Notes under the pieces: generated by a model | What the model was told of the DNA's origin: nothing | The model's input: the letters and a program-made list of their open reading frames with translations, nothing else | The model's database searches: none | Shown here: positions 44,799-55,098 of the stretch, in pieces | Position numbering within the stretch: the first letter of the stretch is position 1 | Layout of the letters: every line of letters begins with the position of its first letter | Made by a program: the position numbers and the translations under genes | Assembly: GCA_902609885.1 (NCBI GenBank) | Contig: CACLTT010000002.1 | Coordinates: 1-64,000, forward strand | Origin: an uncultured Candidatus Hydrogenedens sp. | GTDB taxonomy: Bacteria; Desulfobacterota_D; UBA1144 | Direction: 5' to 3' | Length of the DNA: 64,000 nucleotides

Positions 44799-45701
44799 TT
44801 AAAGTCTTTGAGAGATATACATACTTTTTCTTAAATCGCTAAACCAACTATCTAATAATTTAATTGATTTATTTTTATATATAGTATCGATTATATCTTC
44901 TTTAGCCATTAAAAAGGAAGCATCTGAGTAAGTTCTATCAAGTATTATAAAAAAATTTGCTTCATCTTGAATCTTAATTGGTCCAACAGCTTCACCAATT
45001 TTTGAGTTGATTGTCTCATTATAAATTACTGATGATAATTCTTTTGGGTTTACATATCCTAAGTTTTTAGGCTTATCTTTGATGTAGCCTCTTTCTTCTA
45101 ACTTTACAAGTTTAATATCCAATTTATCCTCACCATTATTAAATATATCTAAAATTTCATCAATAAATTTTTTATCTTTGGCACGAATATTTAATATCTT
45201 AATTAAATTTTGTTTTTTTATAGTGCCAATATTTCTTTCATAATATTTCTCAATTTCTTTTTCACTAATTATGATTTTATTTTTTAAGACTACTCTTGAG
45301 ATATTTTCTTGAAGCATTTGTATAGTTAGTTCGAATCTTAACCTATAAAGATTTCTATTTGATTTTGCTAATTCTTCATTAAATTTTTTTTCTCCATTAT
45401 TTTTGATTATTTCAGCTACTATTTCATTTAGTTTTTCATTTGTTAGAACGATACCCATTCTCTTACCTTGAATTTCTAGAATTTTTAAATCCATTAATTC
45501 TTTTAAAAATTCATCCCTATCTTTATCCAATTTGATATCTTTTTTACTTTGAATAATATGATTTTCTAATTCAGTAAGCAAAATTATTTCATCGTTAACA
45601 ACTCCTACGATACCCTCAGTTATTTTGGTATTCGATTTACAGTCATTTGTTAAGGTAAAAAATATTAAAATTAAAAAAATTGTTAAATAATTAAATTTCA
45701 T
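44799..45701 (-). CDS. SurA-like periplasmic chaperone/peptidyl-prolyl isomerase
   Basis: The 300-residue protein has an N-terminal hydrophobic signal (residues 1-19) and a SurA N-domain start (GIVGVVNDEIILLTELENH). After a helical region comes a parvulin-like segment (NLGYVNPKELSSVIYN, then GPIKIQDEANFFIILDR) that looks degenerate. It lacks a second parvulin domain, so it is shorter than E. coli SurA. A role in outer-membrane protein folding is inferred. It is the last gene of the long minus-strand run and starts 1 nt after the mfd stop. Confidence 0.75.
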   Translation of the reverse strand: MKFNYLTIFLILIFFTLTNDCKSNTKITEGIVGVVNDEIILLTELENHIIQSKKDIKLDKDRDEFLKELMDLKILEIQGKRMGIVLTNEKLNEIVAEIIKNNGEKKFNEELAKSNRNLYRLRFELTIQMLQENISRVVLKNKIIISEKEIEKYYERNIGTIKKQNLIKILNIRAKDKKFIDEILDIFNNGEDKLDIKLVKLEERGYIKDKPKNLGYVNPKELSSVIYNETINSKIGEAVGPIKIQDEANFFIILDRTYSDASFLMAKEDIIDTIYKNKSIKLLDSWFSDLRKSMYISQRL

Positions 45702-45702
45702 T

Positions 45703-48700
45703 TTATTTTTCCAAATTAATTATAAACTTATTATTTTCAAATTTTGAGAATTTTTCAATATATTTTTCTATATTCTCTATTTTATCAAATACTTTTTTTG
45801 CTGAATCTATTTTACCATCAAAATTATTAAAAAATATTTTAAAATTTTTTAATTTTTGAATACCACCTATCTTTAAAATCATGTTGGTTTGATTCATTTG
45901 AAAATCACTGATATCTAACTTTTTTAATTTAATTTTTAATTCTGACAATTTTATCAATTTGCTAATTTCATCAGGAATTAAGCCAAATAAATCAATAAGT
46001 TCTTCTATGATTCCAACCGATTCTTCAGTATCTTCAATACACGATATTCTTTTATAATAATAAATTCTTTTTTCAGCAGAGGTTATGTAGCTCGTTGGTA
46101 TATTTATTTTATCCTTCGTATTAATTTCAATATTTATTTCGTTGTCTATTACAGAGTTATTAATTTTTCTAATTTCTGAATCTAGGAGATCCAAATAAAA
46201 TTCAACACCAACATCGTAGACATTGCCTGACTGGTCTGTTCCAAAGAGGTTCCCAGCCCCTCTTATTTCTAAATCTTCCATAGCTACATTAAATCCTGAG
46301 CCCAGAGAGGATAATGTTTTGATTGCATCAAGTCTTTTAATGGCGTTTTTATTTAATTTTTTATTCTGCTCTAAGATTAGATAGGCATATCCTTTTTCAG
46401 AACCCCTGCCAATCCTGCCTCTTATTTGGTATAAATCTGATAGGCCAAATTTATTTGCATTATTAATTATTATCGTATTTGCTTCTTTAATATCAATTCC
46501 AGATTCAATTATAGTTGTTGTAATTAAAACTGATATTTCTCCATTTATAAAATCTAAAATATTATTTTCTATAATACTATGCTTCATTTTACCATGAATA
46601 AAAGCCATTTTTGCTTTAGGGAGTAATTTCTTTAGGGAAGCATATATTTTTTCTATTGATTTTATTTCATTATGTATAAAATAAACTCTTCCATTTCTAT
46701 TGAGTTCAAAATTAATTGCATTTTTAATTACTTCTTCATTATATAAATGTATTTGAGTATCAATTGAAAATCTATCTAAGGGTGGAGTAGCTATTATACT
46801 AATATCCTTAATTCCGCTAAGTGATAATTGTAAGGTCCTGGGTATTGGTGTAGCTGATAAGGCAAGATAGTCTAAACCAAGTCTGATTTCTTTAATTTTT
46901 TCTTTATGCCTTACTCCAAACTTATGTTCTTCATCTATAATTACTAATCCTAGATTTTTAAAAATTAATTTCTCACTGAGAAGCCTATGTGTTCCAATCA
47001 ATATATCAATTTTAGAATTTTTTAATTCCAAAACTATATTTTTAAACTCTTTCAAGGATGTATTTCTGGATACACTTTTAATATTAATTGGAAAATCTTT
47101 AAATCTTTCTAAAAAGGTGTTTAAATGTTGGTTAACAAGTAAAGTCGTGGGGGCTATTATTGCAACTTGCTTACTATTCATTGAGGCTATATACGCTGCC
47201 CTTAGTGCTATTTCAGTTTTTCCAAACCCAACATCACCACATATTAATCTATCCATTGGGAAGTTTCTTTTCATATCATGGTATACATCATTTATTGCTT
47301 TTAATTGATCAGGGGTTTCTTGGTATTCAAAGTTTTTTTCAAACTCATTTAGTTCAATCGGATTAAAAATAAATGAAAACCCTCTAATAAGTTTTCGTTT
47401 TGCATAAAGAGCTAAAATTTCTTTTGCTACTTTTTCTGCAATCTTTTTTGCTTTTGTTACTTTTATCTTCCAGGTTTTACTTCTAAGAGAATCAATATTT
47501 ATTTCATTTTTATTACCCACATATTTTTGTAATAAATCAATCTTGGTACTTGGAACAAATAAGTAGTCATCATATTGGAATTTACATTTAACAAACTCAA
47601 TTATAGTATTATTTATTTCTTTTTGAATTAGGCCATTATATAAACAAATCCCATATTTTTTATGAACTATAAAATCATTCATTTTTAATTCTGAAAAATT
47701 TCTAAATTTATATGTAAGTTTTTTAAATTCATCAAATTTATTTACAATTTTTTCTTCAGACTTTTTTAGAGATATAAATATTTCTTTTTTATTTTTTACT
47801 ATAAATGTTTTTGAATGGTCATCATGATATATGTTATATGATAGATTTGGAATTTCATCTTTGATTTGATTTATATCTTTTTCATTCGATATTAAAAAAG
47901 TAAGTTTATTATCTTTATATTTCTTAATTAATTGTTTAATACAATTAAATGATTTTTCATAATATTGCATCTCTGGATATTCAATTTTTAGGCTTTGTAA
48001 TTCACTACCTAATTTTATTAGAGGGTTTAAAAATATAGTTATGTTTTTTTTAGAAATCTTTTTAATAATCTCTTTATTTTCATTATTCCATTGGTGGTCA
48101 AAGATAATGAAAGAATTTTCAGGTATCAATTCGGTTATGGGTTTTTTATCAACATCTTCGCTATGGTTATACTTATATATATCAAAATTATTTATAATTT
48201 TTTCTATACTTTTCATATTATCTAAATCGAAGTAACTGGCAGATTTAATTTTTTCTTTATAGAATTGAATTCGGATGGGTTTTTCAAAATTTTGACTAAA
48301 TAAATCTAAAACTGACCCACGAACTGAAAAATCTCCAAAACTATTTACAAATTCTGTCCGAGTAAAGTTAAATTCTATGAGTTTTTCTATTATTTTATCT
48401 TGCTTTATATCAGCATTTTCAAGATTGATTTTAAATCTTAGGCTTCTTTTATCTATATTAATGTTTTTATTTATTTTAATCGAATCAAATATTACAATTC
48501 TATTAGATTTTCTTGAAAAATTATTAAATATCTCAGAAATTAAAGGTAGTTTTTCTAAACTTATTAAATCTTCAAAAAAACTGTCATCCAAATAATTTAT
48601 TTCTGAATCAGAATTTTTTGATAAAATATCAAATTTTACTTTTGATTCTTTTGCATCCTCTGTAAAATAAAAAATATTTTTTTTAATTAATAGTTCCTTA

Positions 48701-48783
48701 AGTAAAACAGATTCTAGCAAATTATTGATGCCATATATCGAATATATGCCATTCTTTTTAGGTATTTCAGAAAATATATTCAC
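45703..48783 (-). CDS. mfd: Transcription-repair coupling factor Mfd
   Basis: Mfd removes stalled RNA polymerase and recruits UvrA. The 1026 residues hold a UvrB-like region (SVRGSVLDLF), the RNA polymerase-interacting domain (DFIVHKKYGICLYNG), and a RecG-like translocase with Walker A GDVGFGKTE near 513, DEEH, SATPIPRTL and GRIGRGSEKGYAY. The C-terminal TRCF domain follows. It is about 120 residues shorter than the E. coli protein, mainly in the UvrB-like part, in keeping with a slim genome. The start is GTG with no visible Shine-Dalgarno. Confidence 0.93.
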   Translation of the reverse strand: MNIFSEIPKKNGIYSIYGINNLLESVLLKELLIKKNIFYFTEDAKESKVKFDILSKNSDSEINYLDDSFFEDLISLEKLPLISEIFNNFSRKSNRIVIFDSIKINKNINIDKRSLRFKINLENADIKQDKIIEKLIEFNFTRTEFVNSFGDFSVRGSVLDLFSQNFEKPIRIQFYKEKIKSASYFDLDNMKSIEKIINNFDIYKYNHSEDVDKKPITELIPENSFIIFDHQWNNENKEIIKKISKKNITIFLNPLIKLGSELQSLKIEYPEMQYYEKSFNCIKQLIKKYKDNKLTFLISNEKDINQIKDEIPNLSYNIYHDDHSKTFIVKNKKEIFISLKKSEEKIVNKFDEFKKLTYKFRNFSELKMNDFIVHKKYGICLYNGLIQKEINNTIIEFVKCKFQYDDYLFVPSTKIDLLQKYVGNKNEINIDSLRSKTWKIKVTKAKKIAEKVAKEILALYAKRKLIRGFSFIFNPIELNEFEKNFEYQETPDQLKAINDVYHDMKRNFPMDRLICGDVGFGKTEIALRAAYIASMNSKQVAIIAPTTLLVNQHLNTFLERFKDFPINIKSVSRNTSLKEFKNIVLELKNSKIDILIGTHRLLSEKLIFKNLGLVIIDEEHKFGVRHKEKIKEIRLGLDYLALSATPIPRTLQLSLSGIKDISIIATPPLDRFSIDTQIHLYNEEVIKNAINFELNRNGRVYFIHNEIKSIEKIYASLKKLLPKAKMAFIHGKMKHSIIENNILDFINGEISVLITTTIIESGIDIKEANTIIINNANKFGLSDLYQIRGRIGRGSEKGYAYLILEQNKKLNKNAIKRLDAIKTLSSLGSGFNVAMEDLEIRGAGNLFGTDQSGNVYDVGVEFYLDLLDSEIRKINNSVIDNEINIEINTKDKINIPTSYITSAEKRIYYYKRISCIEDTEESVGIIEELIDLFGLIPDEISKLIKLSELKIKLKKLDISDFQMNQTNMILKIGGIQKLKNFKIFFNNFDGKIDSAKKVFDKIENIEKYIEKFSKFENNKFIINLEK

Positions 48784-48818
48784 GCTATAAATATTTATCC
48801 AAATCTATCACATTAAAT

Positions 48819-49898
48819 TTAAAATATTTTTTTTATATTGTTCAATATAGAATCTCCCATTTCATCACAATTAAGTATTTTTTGATTGTTCGACCCAATA
48901 TCTTTTGTTCTTAATCCGCTATCTAGAGTATTTGCAACAGCTTGTTCAATTATATTAGAAATACTATCTAGATTAAAGCTGTATTTATACATCATTGATA
49001 ATGAAAGAATAGCTGCAATAGGATTTGCTATATTTTGACCTGCAATGTCAGGAGCGCTTCCATGGACTGGTTCATAAATTGCTTTATTTTCTCCAACTGA
49101 GGCTGACGGCAACATGCCTAAGGACCCAGTTAATTCCGCAACTTCATCGCTTATTATGTCTCCAAATAAATTACTAGCAAGTATTACGTCAAAAGACGAA
49201 GGTCTTTTTATAACTTGCATCGCGGCATTATCTATATATAAATGCTCGAGTTCAATATCTTGGTAATCTTTATTATGAACTTCTGTTACAACATCTCTCC
49301 ATAATTGCATAACTTCTAAAACATTTGCTTTATCGAGTGACGTAACTTTATTTTTTCTTTTCCTAGCTATATCAAATGCAACTTTTGCTACACGAACTAT
49401 TTCATCCTCATCGTAAACTAAAGGATTTGAGGCAACCCTTTTTCCATCCACTTTCTTGGAAAATCTGGGTTCACCAAAATAAATACCTCCTGTTAACTCT
49501 CTAACCACAAAAATATCAGTATCTTTTAACACCTCTGGCTTTAAAGATGATGCATCTGAAAGTGATTTAAAAACTTTACCAGGTCTTAAATTCGCATATG
49601 TCTGCAATTCTTTTCTAAGTTTTAATAATCCGCTTTCAGGTTTTACTTCATGATCTAAATTTTCCCACTTGGGCCCACCTACAGCACCTAACAAAATAGC
49701 ATCTGCGTCTAATGCTTTGTTAAGTACAATATCATTTAAAGGTTTTCCATTATCATCAATAGATGCGCCACCAAATAAATCTTTTTCATATTCAATTTTC
49801 GAATATGCTTGATTGTTAAAAAAATCTATAATATTTATACATTGTTTTATAACCTCTGGGCCAATACCATCACCTGGCAAAATAAGTAATTTTTTCAT
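48819..49898 (-). CDS. leuB: 3-isopropylmalate dehydrogenase
   Basis: LeuB oxidises and decarboxylates 3-isopropylmalate in leucine synthesis. The 359-residue protein has LLPGDGIGPEV at the start, the substrate arginine region VRELTGGIYFGEPR, the metal-site segment LEHLYIDNAAMQ and the NAD site EPVHGSAPDIAGQ (His-Gly-Ser-Ala, NAD-type). The ribosome site AAAGGAG is excellent. leuC and leuD are absent from the neighbourhood; the gene sits inside a mixed run with truA and mfd. Confidence 0.95.
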   Translation of the reverse strand: MKKLLILPGDGIGPEVIKQCINIIDFFNNQAYSKIEYEKDLFGGASIDDNGKPLNDIVLNKALDADAILLGAVGGPKWENLDHEVKPESGLLKLRKELQTYANLRPGKVFKSLSDASSLKPEVLKDTDIFVVRELTGGIYFGEPRFSKKVDGKRVASNPLVYDEDEIVRVAKVAFDIARKRKNKVTSLDKANVLEVMQLWRDVVTEVHNKDYQDIELEHLYIDNAAMQVIKRPSSFDVILASNLFGDIISDEVAELTGSLGMLPSASVGENKAIYEPVHGSAPDIAGQNIANPIAAILSLSMMYKYSFNLDSISNIIEQAVANTLDSGLRTKDIGSNNQKILNCDEMGDSILNNIKKIF

Positions 49899-49910
49899 TA
49901 TTAAACTCCT

Positions 49911-50639
49911 TTATCTGAAACATAATTCAACAGGATTACTAGTTTTTCCTAAACCTTCAATATTTACACTAACTAAATCATTTTCTTCAAGTTGTCCTAC
50001 GCCCCCTGGTGTCCCAGTTAGTATAATATCGCCCCTATTGAGAGTCATAATTTTGCTTATAAAACTGACTAAAAAATCAATTTTATGAATCATCAAATTT
50101 GTATTAGAATTTTGTTTTAATTCTCCATTTAAATAAGTCCTAATTTCAAGGTTTTGATAATCGATCTCATCAGATATATAGGGACCTATAGGACAAAAAG
50201 TGTCAAAATTTTTTCCTCGTCCAAACTGTATATCAATAGCTTGTAAATCTCTAGCTGTAACGTCATTTACACATATACCACCCAGAATATAATTTTTTGC
50301 TTCATTAGTATTCACCCATTTAGCCTCTTTTTTAATAACAATTCCAAGCTCTCCTTCATAATCTACTTTAGAGCTCATATGATTCGGAAGCATTATAGAA
50401 TCTTTAAACGATATTAATGATGAGGGGGATTTTAAAAAAATCATAGGCTCGATAGGTAGTTTTTTCTTCATTTCCTCAGCATGGTCATAATAATTTAATC
50501 CAACTGCAACAATTTTAGAGGGATTAATGTATGGAATTATATTTTCTGATAAATTGTCAGAATCTTTTTGATAATCCTCTAAAGATTTATAAGTTTGATC
50601 AATTTTTTTTTGATCTTCCAACTTTGACATAAATATCAT
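49911..50639 (-). CDS. Fumarylacetoacetate hydrolase (FAH) family protein
   Basis: The 242-residue protein has the FAH fold signature: VGLNYYDHAEEM, PMIFLKSPSSLI, and metal ligands in DYEGELGIVI and the GGICVNDVTARDLQ block, ending with GDIILTGTPGGVGQ. Members act on acyl-pyruvates, oxaloacetate or 2-hydroxyhepta-diene-dioates; the substrate cannot be read here. Two ATGs three codons apart are possible and I take the first. It sits 1 nt after the truA stop and 12 nt before leuB. Confidence 0.85.
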   Translation of the reverse strand: MIFMSKLEDQKKIDQTYKSLEDYQKDSDNLSENIIPYINPSKIVAVGLNYYDHAEEMKKKLPIEPMIFLKSPSSLISFKDSIMLPNHMSSKVDYEGELGIVIKKEAKWVNTNEAKNYILGGICVNDVTARDLQAIDIQFGRGKNFDTFCPIGPYISDEIDYQNLEIRTYLNGELKQNSNTNLMIHKIDFLVSFISKIMTLNRGDIILTGTPGGVGQLEENDLVSVNIEGLGKTSNPVELCFR

Positions 50640-50640
50640 A

Positions 50641-51375
50641 TTAATATTTTACCTTAATTAAATATAAACCCTCTGCTGGTACTGAATAATTTCTCGGTAA
50701 CGGCTTTGAACTAAAATTTAAAGCATTGATAATTTGTTCCTCTTTTAAATTTCCTTTACAAAAATTTATCATTGACCCAACTATTAATCTAACCATACCT
50801 CTAAGAAAACCATTTCCAGTAATTTTAATATCTATATAAGAACCTTTCTTGGATATTTTTATACTTTCAATTTTTCTAACCGCAGATTCTCCTGAGTAAC
50901 CCTTTTTGCAAAAATTAATAAAATTTTTTTCACCTAAAAAATGTCTCGCAATTTTTTTTAATTTTTTAGTGTCAAGACTATTATTATAAAAAAAAATTTT
51001 ACCTCTTTCAAAAACACTTGGATCATTTATTGATTTAATTTTATATAAATATGTTTTTTGTAATGATGAAAATTGAGAGTGAAAATTATTAGACACTTTT
51101 TTACATCTTTTTATTTTTATATCATTAGGTAATAATTTATTTATATTCATTTTTAAACCTTGTAAATTAATTTTTTTTTGTAATGTAAAATTTGCAATCT
51201 GAGATTTTGCATGAACACCTGAGTCAGTTCTTCCAGAACCGATTATAATCACTTTTTCGTCAGTTAATTTGAAAATTGTATCTTCTAATATCTGTTGAAT
51301 AGTTAAAGAATTTCTTTGTTTTTGCCAACCGCAATAATTTGTACCAATATATTCTACCTCAATTTTAATATTCAT
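50641..51375 (-). CDS. truA: tRNA pseudouridine(38-40) synthase TruA
   Basis: TruA makes pseudouridine in the anticodon arm. The 244-residue protein has the catalytic aspartate Asp51 in GSGRTDSGVHAKSQ, the N-terminal YIGTNYCGWQKQ block, and the late NGFLRGMVRLIVG segment. It overlaps the permease gene upstream by 11 nt. truA in one run with leuB is a pattern seen in other Proteobacteria. Confidence 0.95.
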   Translation of the reverse strand: MNIKIEVEYIGTNYCGWQKQRNSLTIQQILEDTIFKLTDEKVIIIGSGRTDSGVHAKSQIANFTLQKKINLQGLKMNINKLLPNDIKIKRCKKVSNNFHSQFSSLQKTYLYKIKSINDPSVFERGKIFFYNNSLDTKKLKKIARHFLGEKNFINFCKKGYSGESAVRKIESIKISKKGSYIDIKITGNGFLRGMVRLIVGSMINFCKGNLKEEQIINALNFSSKPLPRNYSVPAEGLYLIKVKY

Positions 51376-52288
51376 CGATCTTGACTCTTTTATCTAAGAT
51401 TGGGTAAAGAAAATCAATAAGTGTATTGATTGTTAACAAGACAACAGTATAAAAAAGTGTTAGACCGCATATAACTGTATAATCTCTATTTATTACTGAT
51501 AAAATAAAAGCTTTACCAGTTCCAGGTATTGCAAAAATGCTTTCCACAACAAATGAACCGGTGATCATGAAAGCTGTAATTGGACCTAGCGCTGTAACTA
51601 AAGGTATCAAAGAATTTCTAAGAATATAATTAAGAATATAATTATATTTATTAATTTTATTTATTCTCGCTACTCTAGAAAACATTTTGCTTTTTGTCTC
51701 ATTCATAGACTCTAATAATAGATTAGTAAGATAAGATATTGATGGAAGTGAAAGTGTAATGATTGGCAAAATGTAGTCTGCCGGTTTTGAGATTAGTCCG
51801 AAAGTTATAAATTTAAATTTGACTGTAAATACAATAATTAATATTGCACCAATTAAAAAGGTAGGTACGCCAACAAATAGGTATAATGAATTTTTAACTA
51901 GCAAAGAAATAAAAGATGAATTATTAAATAAATAAATTGATAGCAATATTGTAGATATAAATGTAAATAGAATTGACAAAAGACCTATTTTTAATGATAT
52001 TCCCGCTGATTCAATAATTATTTCTTTGACTGATCTATCCGGATATGAATATGACATGCCAAAATCACCTTTTAATGAATTTTTTACATATTTTAAATAT
52101 TGCTCAATTAATGGTTTATCTAAATTATATTTTTTTTCTATATTTTGTTTAATCTGAGGAGGTAATCTTTTATCTTTATCAAAAGGTCCTCCTGGTAAAA
52201 GCCTTAAAAGTAAAAAAGTAAGAGTTAAAACTATAAATACAACTGAAAGAAAAGATGTAATTTTTAAAATTAAAAAATTAAGTTTCAT
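51365..52288 (-). CDS. DppB/OppB-like ABC transporter permease without visible partners
   Basis: The 307-residue membrane protein has the family start (LTFLLLRLLPGGPFD), the periplasmic loop YNLDKPLIEQYLKYVKN and GDFGMSYSYP, and the EAA-type coupling loop around NETKSKMFSRVARINK. It ends with SIFAIPGTGKAFILSVINRDY, typical of DppB/OppB. Peptide or nickel import would need a DppC, a binding protein and ATPases, and none is in this window. It overlaps the S41 protease gene and truA by 11 nt each. Confidence 0.85.
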   Translation of the reverse strand: MKLNFLILKITSFLSVVFIVLTLTFLLLRLLPGGPFDKDKRLPPQIKQNIEKKYNLDKPLIEQYLKYVKNSLKGDFGMSYSYPDRSVKEIIIESAGISLKIGLLSILFTFISTILLSIYLFNNSSFISLLVKNSLYLFVGVPTFLIGAILIIVFTVKFKFITFGLISKPADYILPIITLSLPSISYLTNLLLESMNETKSKMFSRVARINKINKYNYILNYILRNSLIPLVTALGPITAFMITGSFVVESIFAIPGTGKAFILSVINRDYTVICGLTLFYTVVLLTINTLIDFLYPILDKRVKIDEY

Positions 52289-55061
52289 CGCGGGTTATAT
52301 AAAAATTCTTTGCTGTTTTGAAGTCATTTTTGTCAATTGCGATTATTGAAATTTTATTTCTTCCTGTGTCTAATTTTGAATCGATATAAATTTTTTCACT
52401 AATTAGATTAGTTTCTTTAACTCCAATCTTTTTATCATTAATATAATAATTAATAATTTTTAATTTACTTTTATCCTTGATTTCATAGATTAATCTTTCC
52501 TTGGAATTATTTATAAGTCTAATTTCAGGAGGAATATCACTTTTTTTAATTATTTTTGCTTTAATAAAGTTTGCCTCTTCTTTAAGACTAATTTCTTCAA
52601 CTGCATCTTTTGGTATCCAAAAATTATTATCAGACTGTTTCACTAGTATAAAATTGTCTGTGTTACCATGAGAGTAAATAAGGTTACCTTCTTTGAGATT
52701 GCTAAGTATGGTTTCGGAGTAGCTGGGCTCAGAGTAAATTATATCACGCTTTTTAATTATAAATGATTTTGGTTGTTCATTTTTTACATATGATAATAAT
52801 TCACTTTTATTAATTTCTATATCTTTATCGAAGTAATCATTAGTATTTTCATCATGAAATCTAACAGTAAACTTGATTTGTTCAGCTATATTTTTTTCTC
52901 TAATCTTAATTTTTGAGATTCCATTATAATTCTCATCAGATAAGTTCTCAATTTGAATATTTCTTTGGGATATGGATAAATTTTTGTCTCTTGAAAATAT
53001 TTTCAAGTAGCATTCGTCGCATTTTTGCTCAGTTTTTTTTAAATCAAAACTTATTACTATCTCTTTCTGCTTTGGATCTAAATCTATATTATAAAATAAC
53101 TCTGGAAATTTATAATTTGATTTTTTAATTTCTAAATCAAGCATCTCATTTCCAAGCTCTATCAACTTAGGTTTAAGAATATTATTAAAATTTAGTTTCA
53201 CTAAAGAAAAATTAATTTTCTCATTACCTGATTCTAACCACTCAGGTATTTTAAGTTCAATTTTTACGGTTTTATTTTCAAATTTCTTTATATCATCTAT
53301 AAAATAAAATCTATTATTTAGTGTCTTATTATCAGAAGTTAGCTTTATAAAAACATTTTTGATCTTTGTAGAATTTTTATTATCAACATTGAATATAATT
53401 TCTTCTTCTGCACCAGAATTTAATGATCTCTTGGCATTATTCGTAAATTCAATATTATTTATAACTTCTTTATAGATATCATTTTCATATTTATCTATTT
53501 TATTAAAAAAATTTCCAAGATACTCTTCAGCTTCATTTTTTAACAAATCTTCGCTGATAACCAAAAAATTTTTAATATTTTCATTAAAGCTTATTTTGTT
53601 AATAAAATTTGATTCTAATATTTTTTTGGAAAGTATAAATTTTTTATCTTCTTCTATCTTTATTTCTTTACTGGCATCAGAATTTGTATCCACAGAAAAA
53701 ATTTTATAATTTTCATTATAATTTAATTGCTCCTCAAATTTTTCCATGAAGAAAATTTCATTATTTTCAACCTTCACGCTAATAAATTCAACATCAGGTT
53801 TAACACCGTTTTTATGAACCTTATAATCATTGGGGTTCAAATATTCTGCGATTGTTAATTTTATAGCAGATCCATCATTTTGTTCATATACTTCTTGAAC
53901 TGTCCCTTTCCCAAAACTATTTTCACCAATAATTATTGCTCTTTGGTTATTTTTTAATGCTCCAGCAACAATTTCAGAAGCACTAGCGCTACCACTATCT
54001 ATTAAGACAATAAGCGGCCCAAAGTATTTTGATACATACCCAGACTGCGTGAAAAAATCCATATCCATTCTCGAATCTTTGCCTCGAGTTGAAACTATAA
54101 GTTTATTTGATAATAAAACATTTGAAATTTTAATTGCTTGGTCTAGCAACCCTCCTGGGTTACCTCTCAGATCAAGTATTAGGCCCTTGATCCCCACCAA
54201 TCTTAATTCATCTAAATTTTTGACGAAATCGTTGTAACTATTAACTTGGAACGAATTAATTTTTATATATCCAATATCGTCAATTTTTTTTGATGTAACA
54301 CTTTTTACTTTTATTATGTCTCGAATTATTTTGAATTTTATTAAGTCATTAACACCTTCTCTTTCAACATATAAAGTTACAGATGTTCCTTTCTCTCCCC
54401 TTAATAATTTAATTGCTTGATTCAACGACAGACCATTGGCATCAACTGAATCAATACCTTTTATAATATCATTAGCTTTAATCCCAATTTTAGAGGCGGG
54501 AGTATCCTCAATAGGAGAGATAACAGTTAATTTATTTTCACGAACACCAATGACAATTCCTAGTCCTCCAAATGTCCCTTTTGTTTCTACCATAAATTCT
54601 TCCATTTCATCTGGTAGGATCAATGAAGAGTATTCATCAACTTCAGCAAGAATAGCATTTGCTACCATATATTTAAGTAACTCAATATCTTGAGAGTTAA
54701 TATTTTGTTCTTCAATAACTTTGACAATAGTATTTAAATTTTTAGTTATTCCCTTTAATCTATTATTATTTTTTAGAGATAAAATTTTAGTTGAGCCGTT
54801 ATCGATAATTTTAACTTTTATAACACCACTATTTGATCTAGATTCATAACTTATTAGAAGATCCTCTGAAAAATTATTTATTGAATTTATCCCAGCTTCA
54901 AAAATTTTATTGATAGCCTTTTCATCAAAAAAATAGCCATTGCTTTTGATATATCTCCCTGTAGATCCTATTATATCGTTTGTTTGTGCAAGATTTGCAT
55001 GGGAGTATGAAAAAAATAGGGTAAAAACTAATATTAAATATCTAATTATTTTAAAAACCAT
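52278..55061 (-). CDS. Large periplasmic S41 (C-terminal processing) protease, MXAN_5808-like
   Basis: The 927-residue protein has a signal peptide (1-25), a PDZ domain near 160-240 (GLGIVIGV, SPIEDTPASKIGIKANDII) and an S41 domain with the strand DLRGNPGGLLDQA, the catalytic serine in DSGSASASEIV near 364 and the lysine in GENSFGKGTVQE near 389. Ordinary CTPs end soon after; here about 450 more residues follow. An Asn/Lys-rich region carries beta-sandwich-like segments, then an SH3-like module (EPSYSETILSNLKEG near 770) and an Ig-like tail. This layout resembles a family named from Myxococcus. It leads the minus-strand run to surA. Confidence 0.82.
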   Translation of the reverse strand: MVFKIIRYLILVFTLFFSYSHANLAQTNDIIGSTGRYIKSNGYFFDEKAINKIFEAGINSINNFSEDLLISYESRSNSGVIKVKIIDNGSTKILSLKNNNRLKGITKNLNTIVKVIEEQNINSQDIELLKYMVANAILAEVDEYSSLILPDEMEEFMVETKGTFGGLGIVIGVRENKLTVISPIEDTPASKIGIKANDIIKGIDSVDANGLSLNQAIKLLRGEKGTSVTLYVEREGVNDLIKFKIIRDIIKVKSVTSKKIDDIGYIKINSFQVNSYNDFVKNLDELRLVGIKGLILDLRGNPGGLLDQAIKISNVLLSNKLIVSTRGKDSRMDMDFFTQSGYVSKYFGPLIVLIDSGSASASEIVAGALKNNQRAIIIGENSFGKGTVQEVYEQNDGSAIKLTIAEYLNPNDYKVHKNGVKPDVEFISVKVENNEIFFMEKFEEQLNYNENYKIFSVDTNSDASKEIKIEEDKKFILSKKILESNFINKISFNENIKNFLVISEDLLKNEAEEYLGNFFNKIDKYENDIYKEVINNIEFTNNAKRSLNSGAEEEIIFNVDNKNSTKIKNVFIKLTSDNKTLNNRFYFIDDIKKFENKTVKIELKIPEWLESGNEKINFSLVKLNFNNILKPKLIELGNEMLDLEIKKSNYKFPELFYNIDLDPKQKEIVISFDLKKTEQKCDECYLKIFSRDKNLSISQRNIQIENLSDENYNGISKIKIREKNIAEQIKFTVRFHDENTNDYFDKDIEINKSELLSYVKNEQPKSFIIKKRDIIYSEPSYSETILSNLKEGNLIYSHGNTDNFILVKQSDNNFWIPKDAVEEISLKEEANFIKAKIIKKSDIPPEIRLINNSKERLIYEIKDKSKLKIINYYINDKKIGVKETNLISEKIYIDSKLDTGRNKISIIAIDKNDFKTAKNFYITRDET

Positions 55062-55098
55062 TAAAATATTATAGATTATTTCTTTATAATTTAATAAT

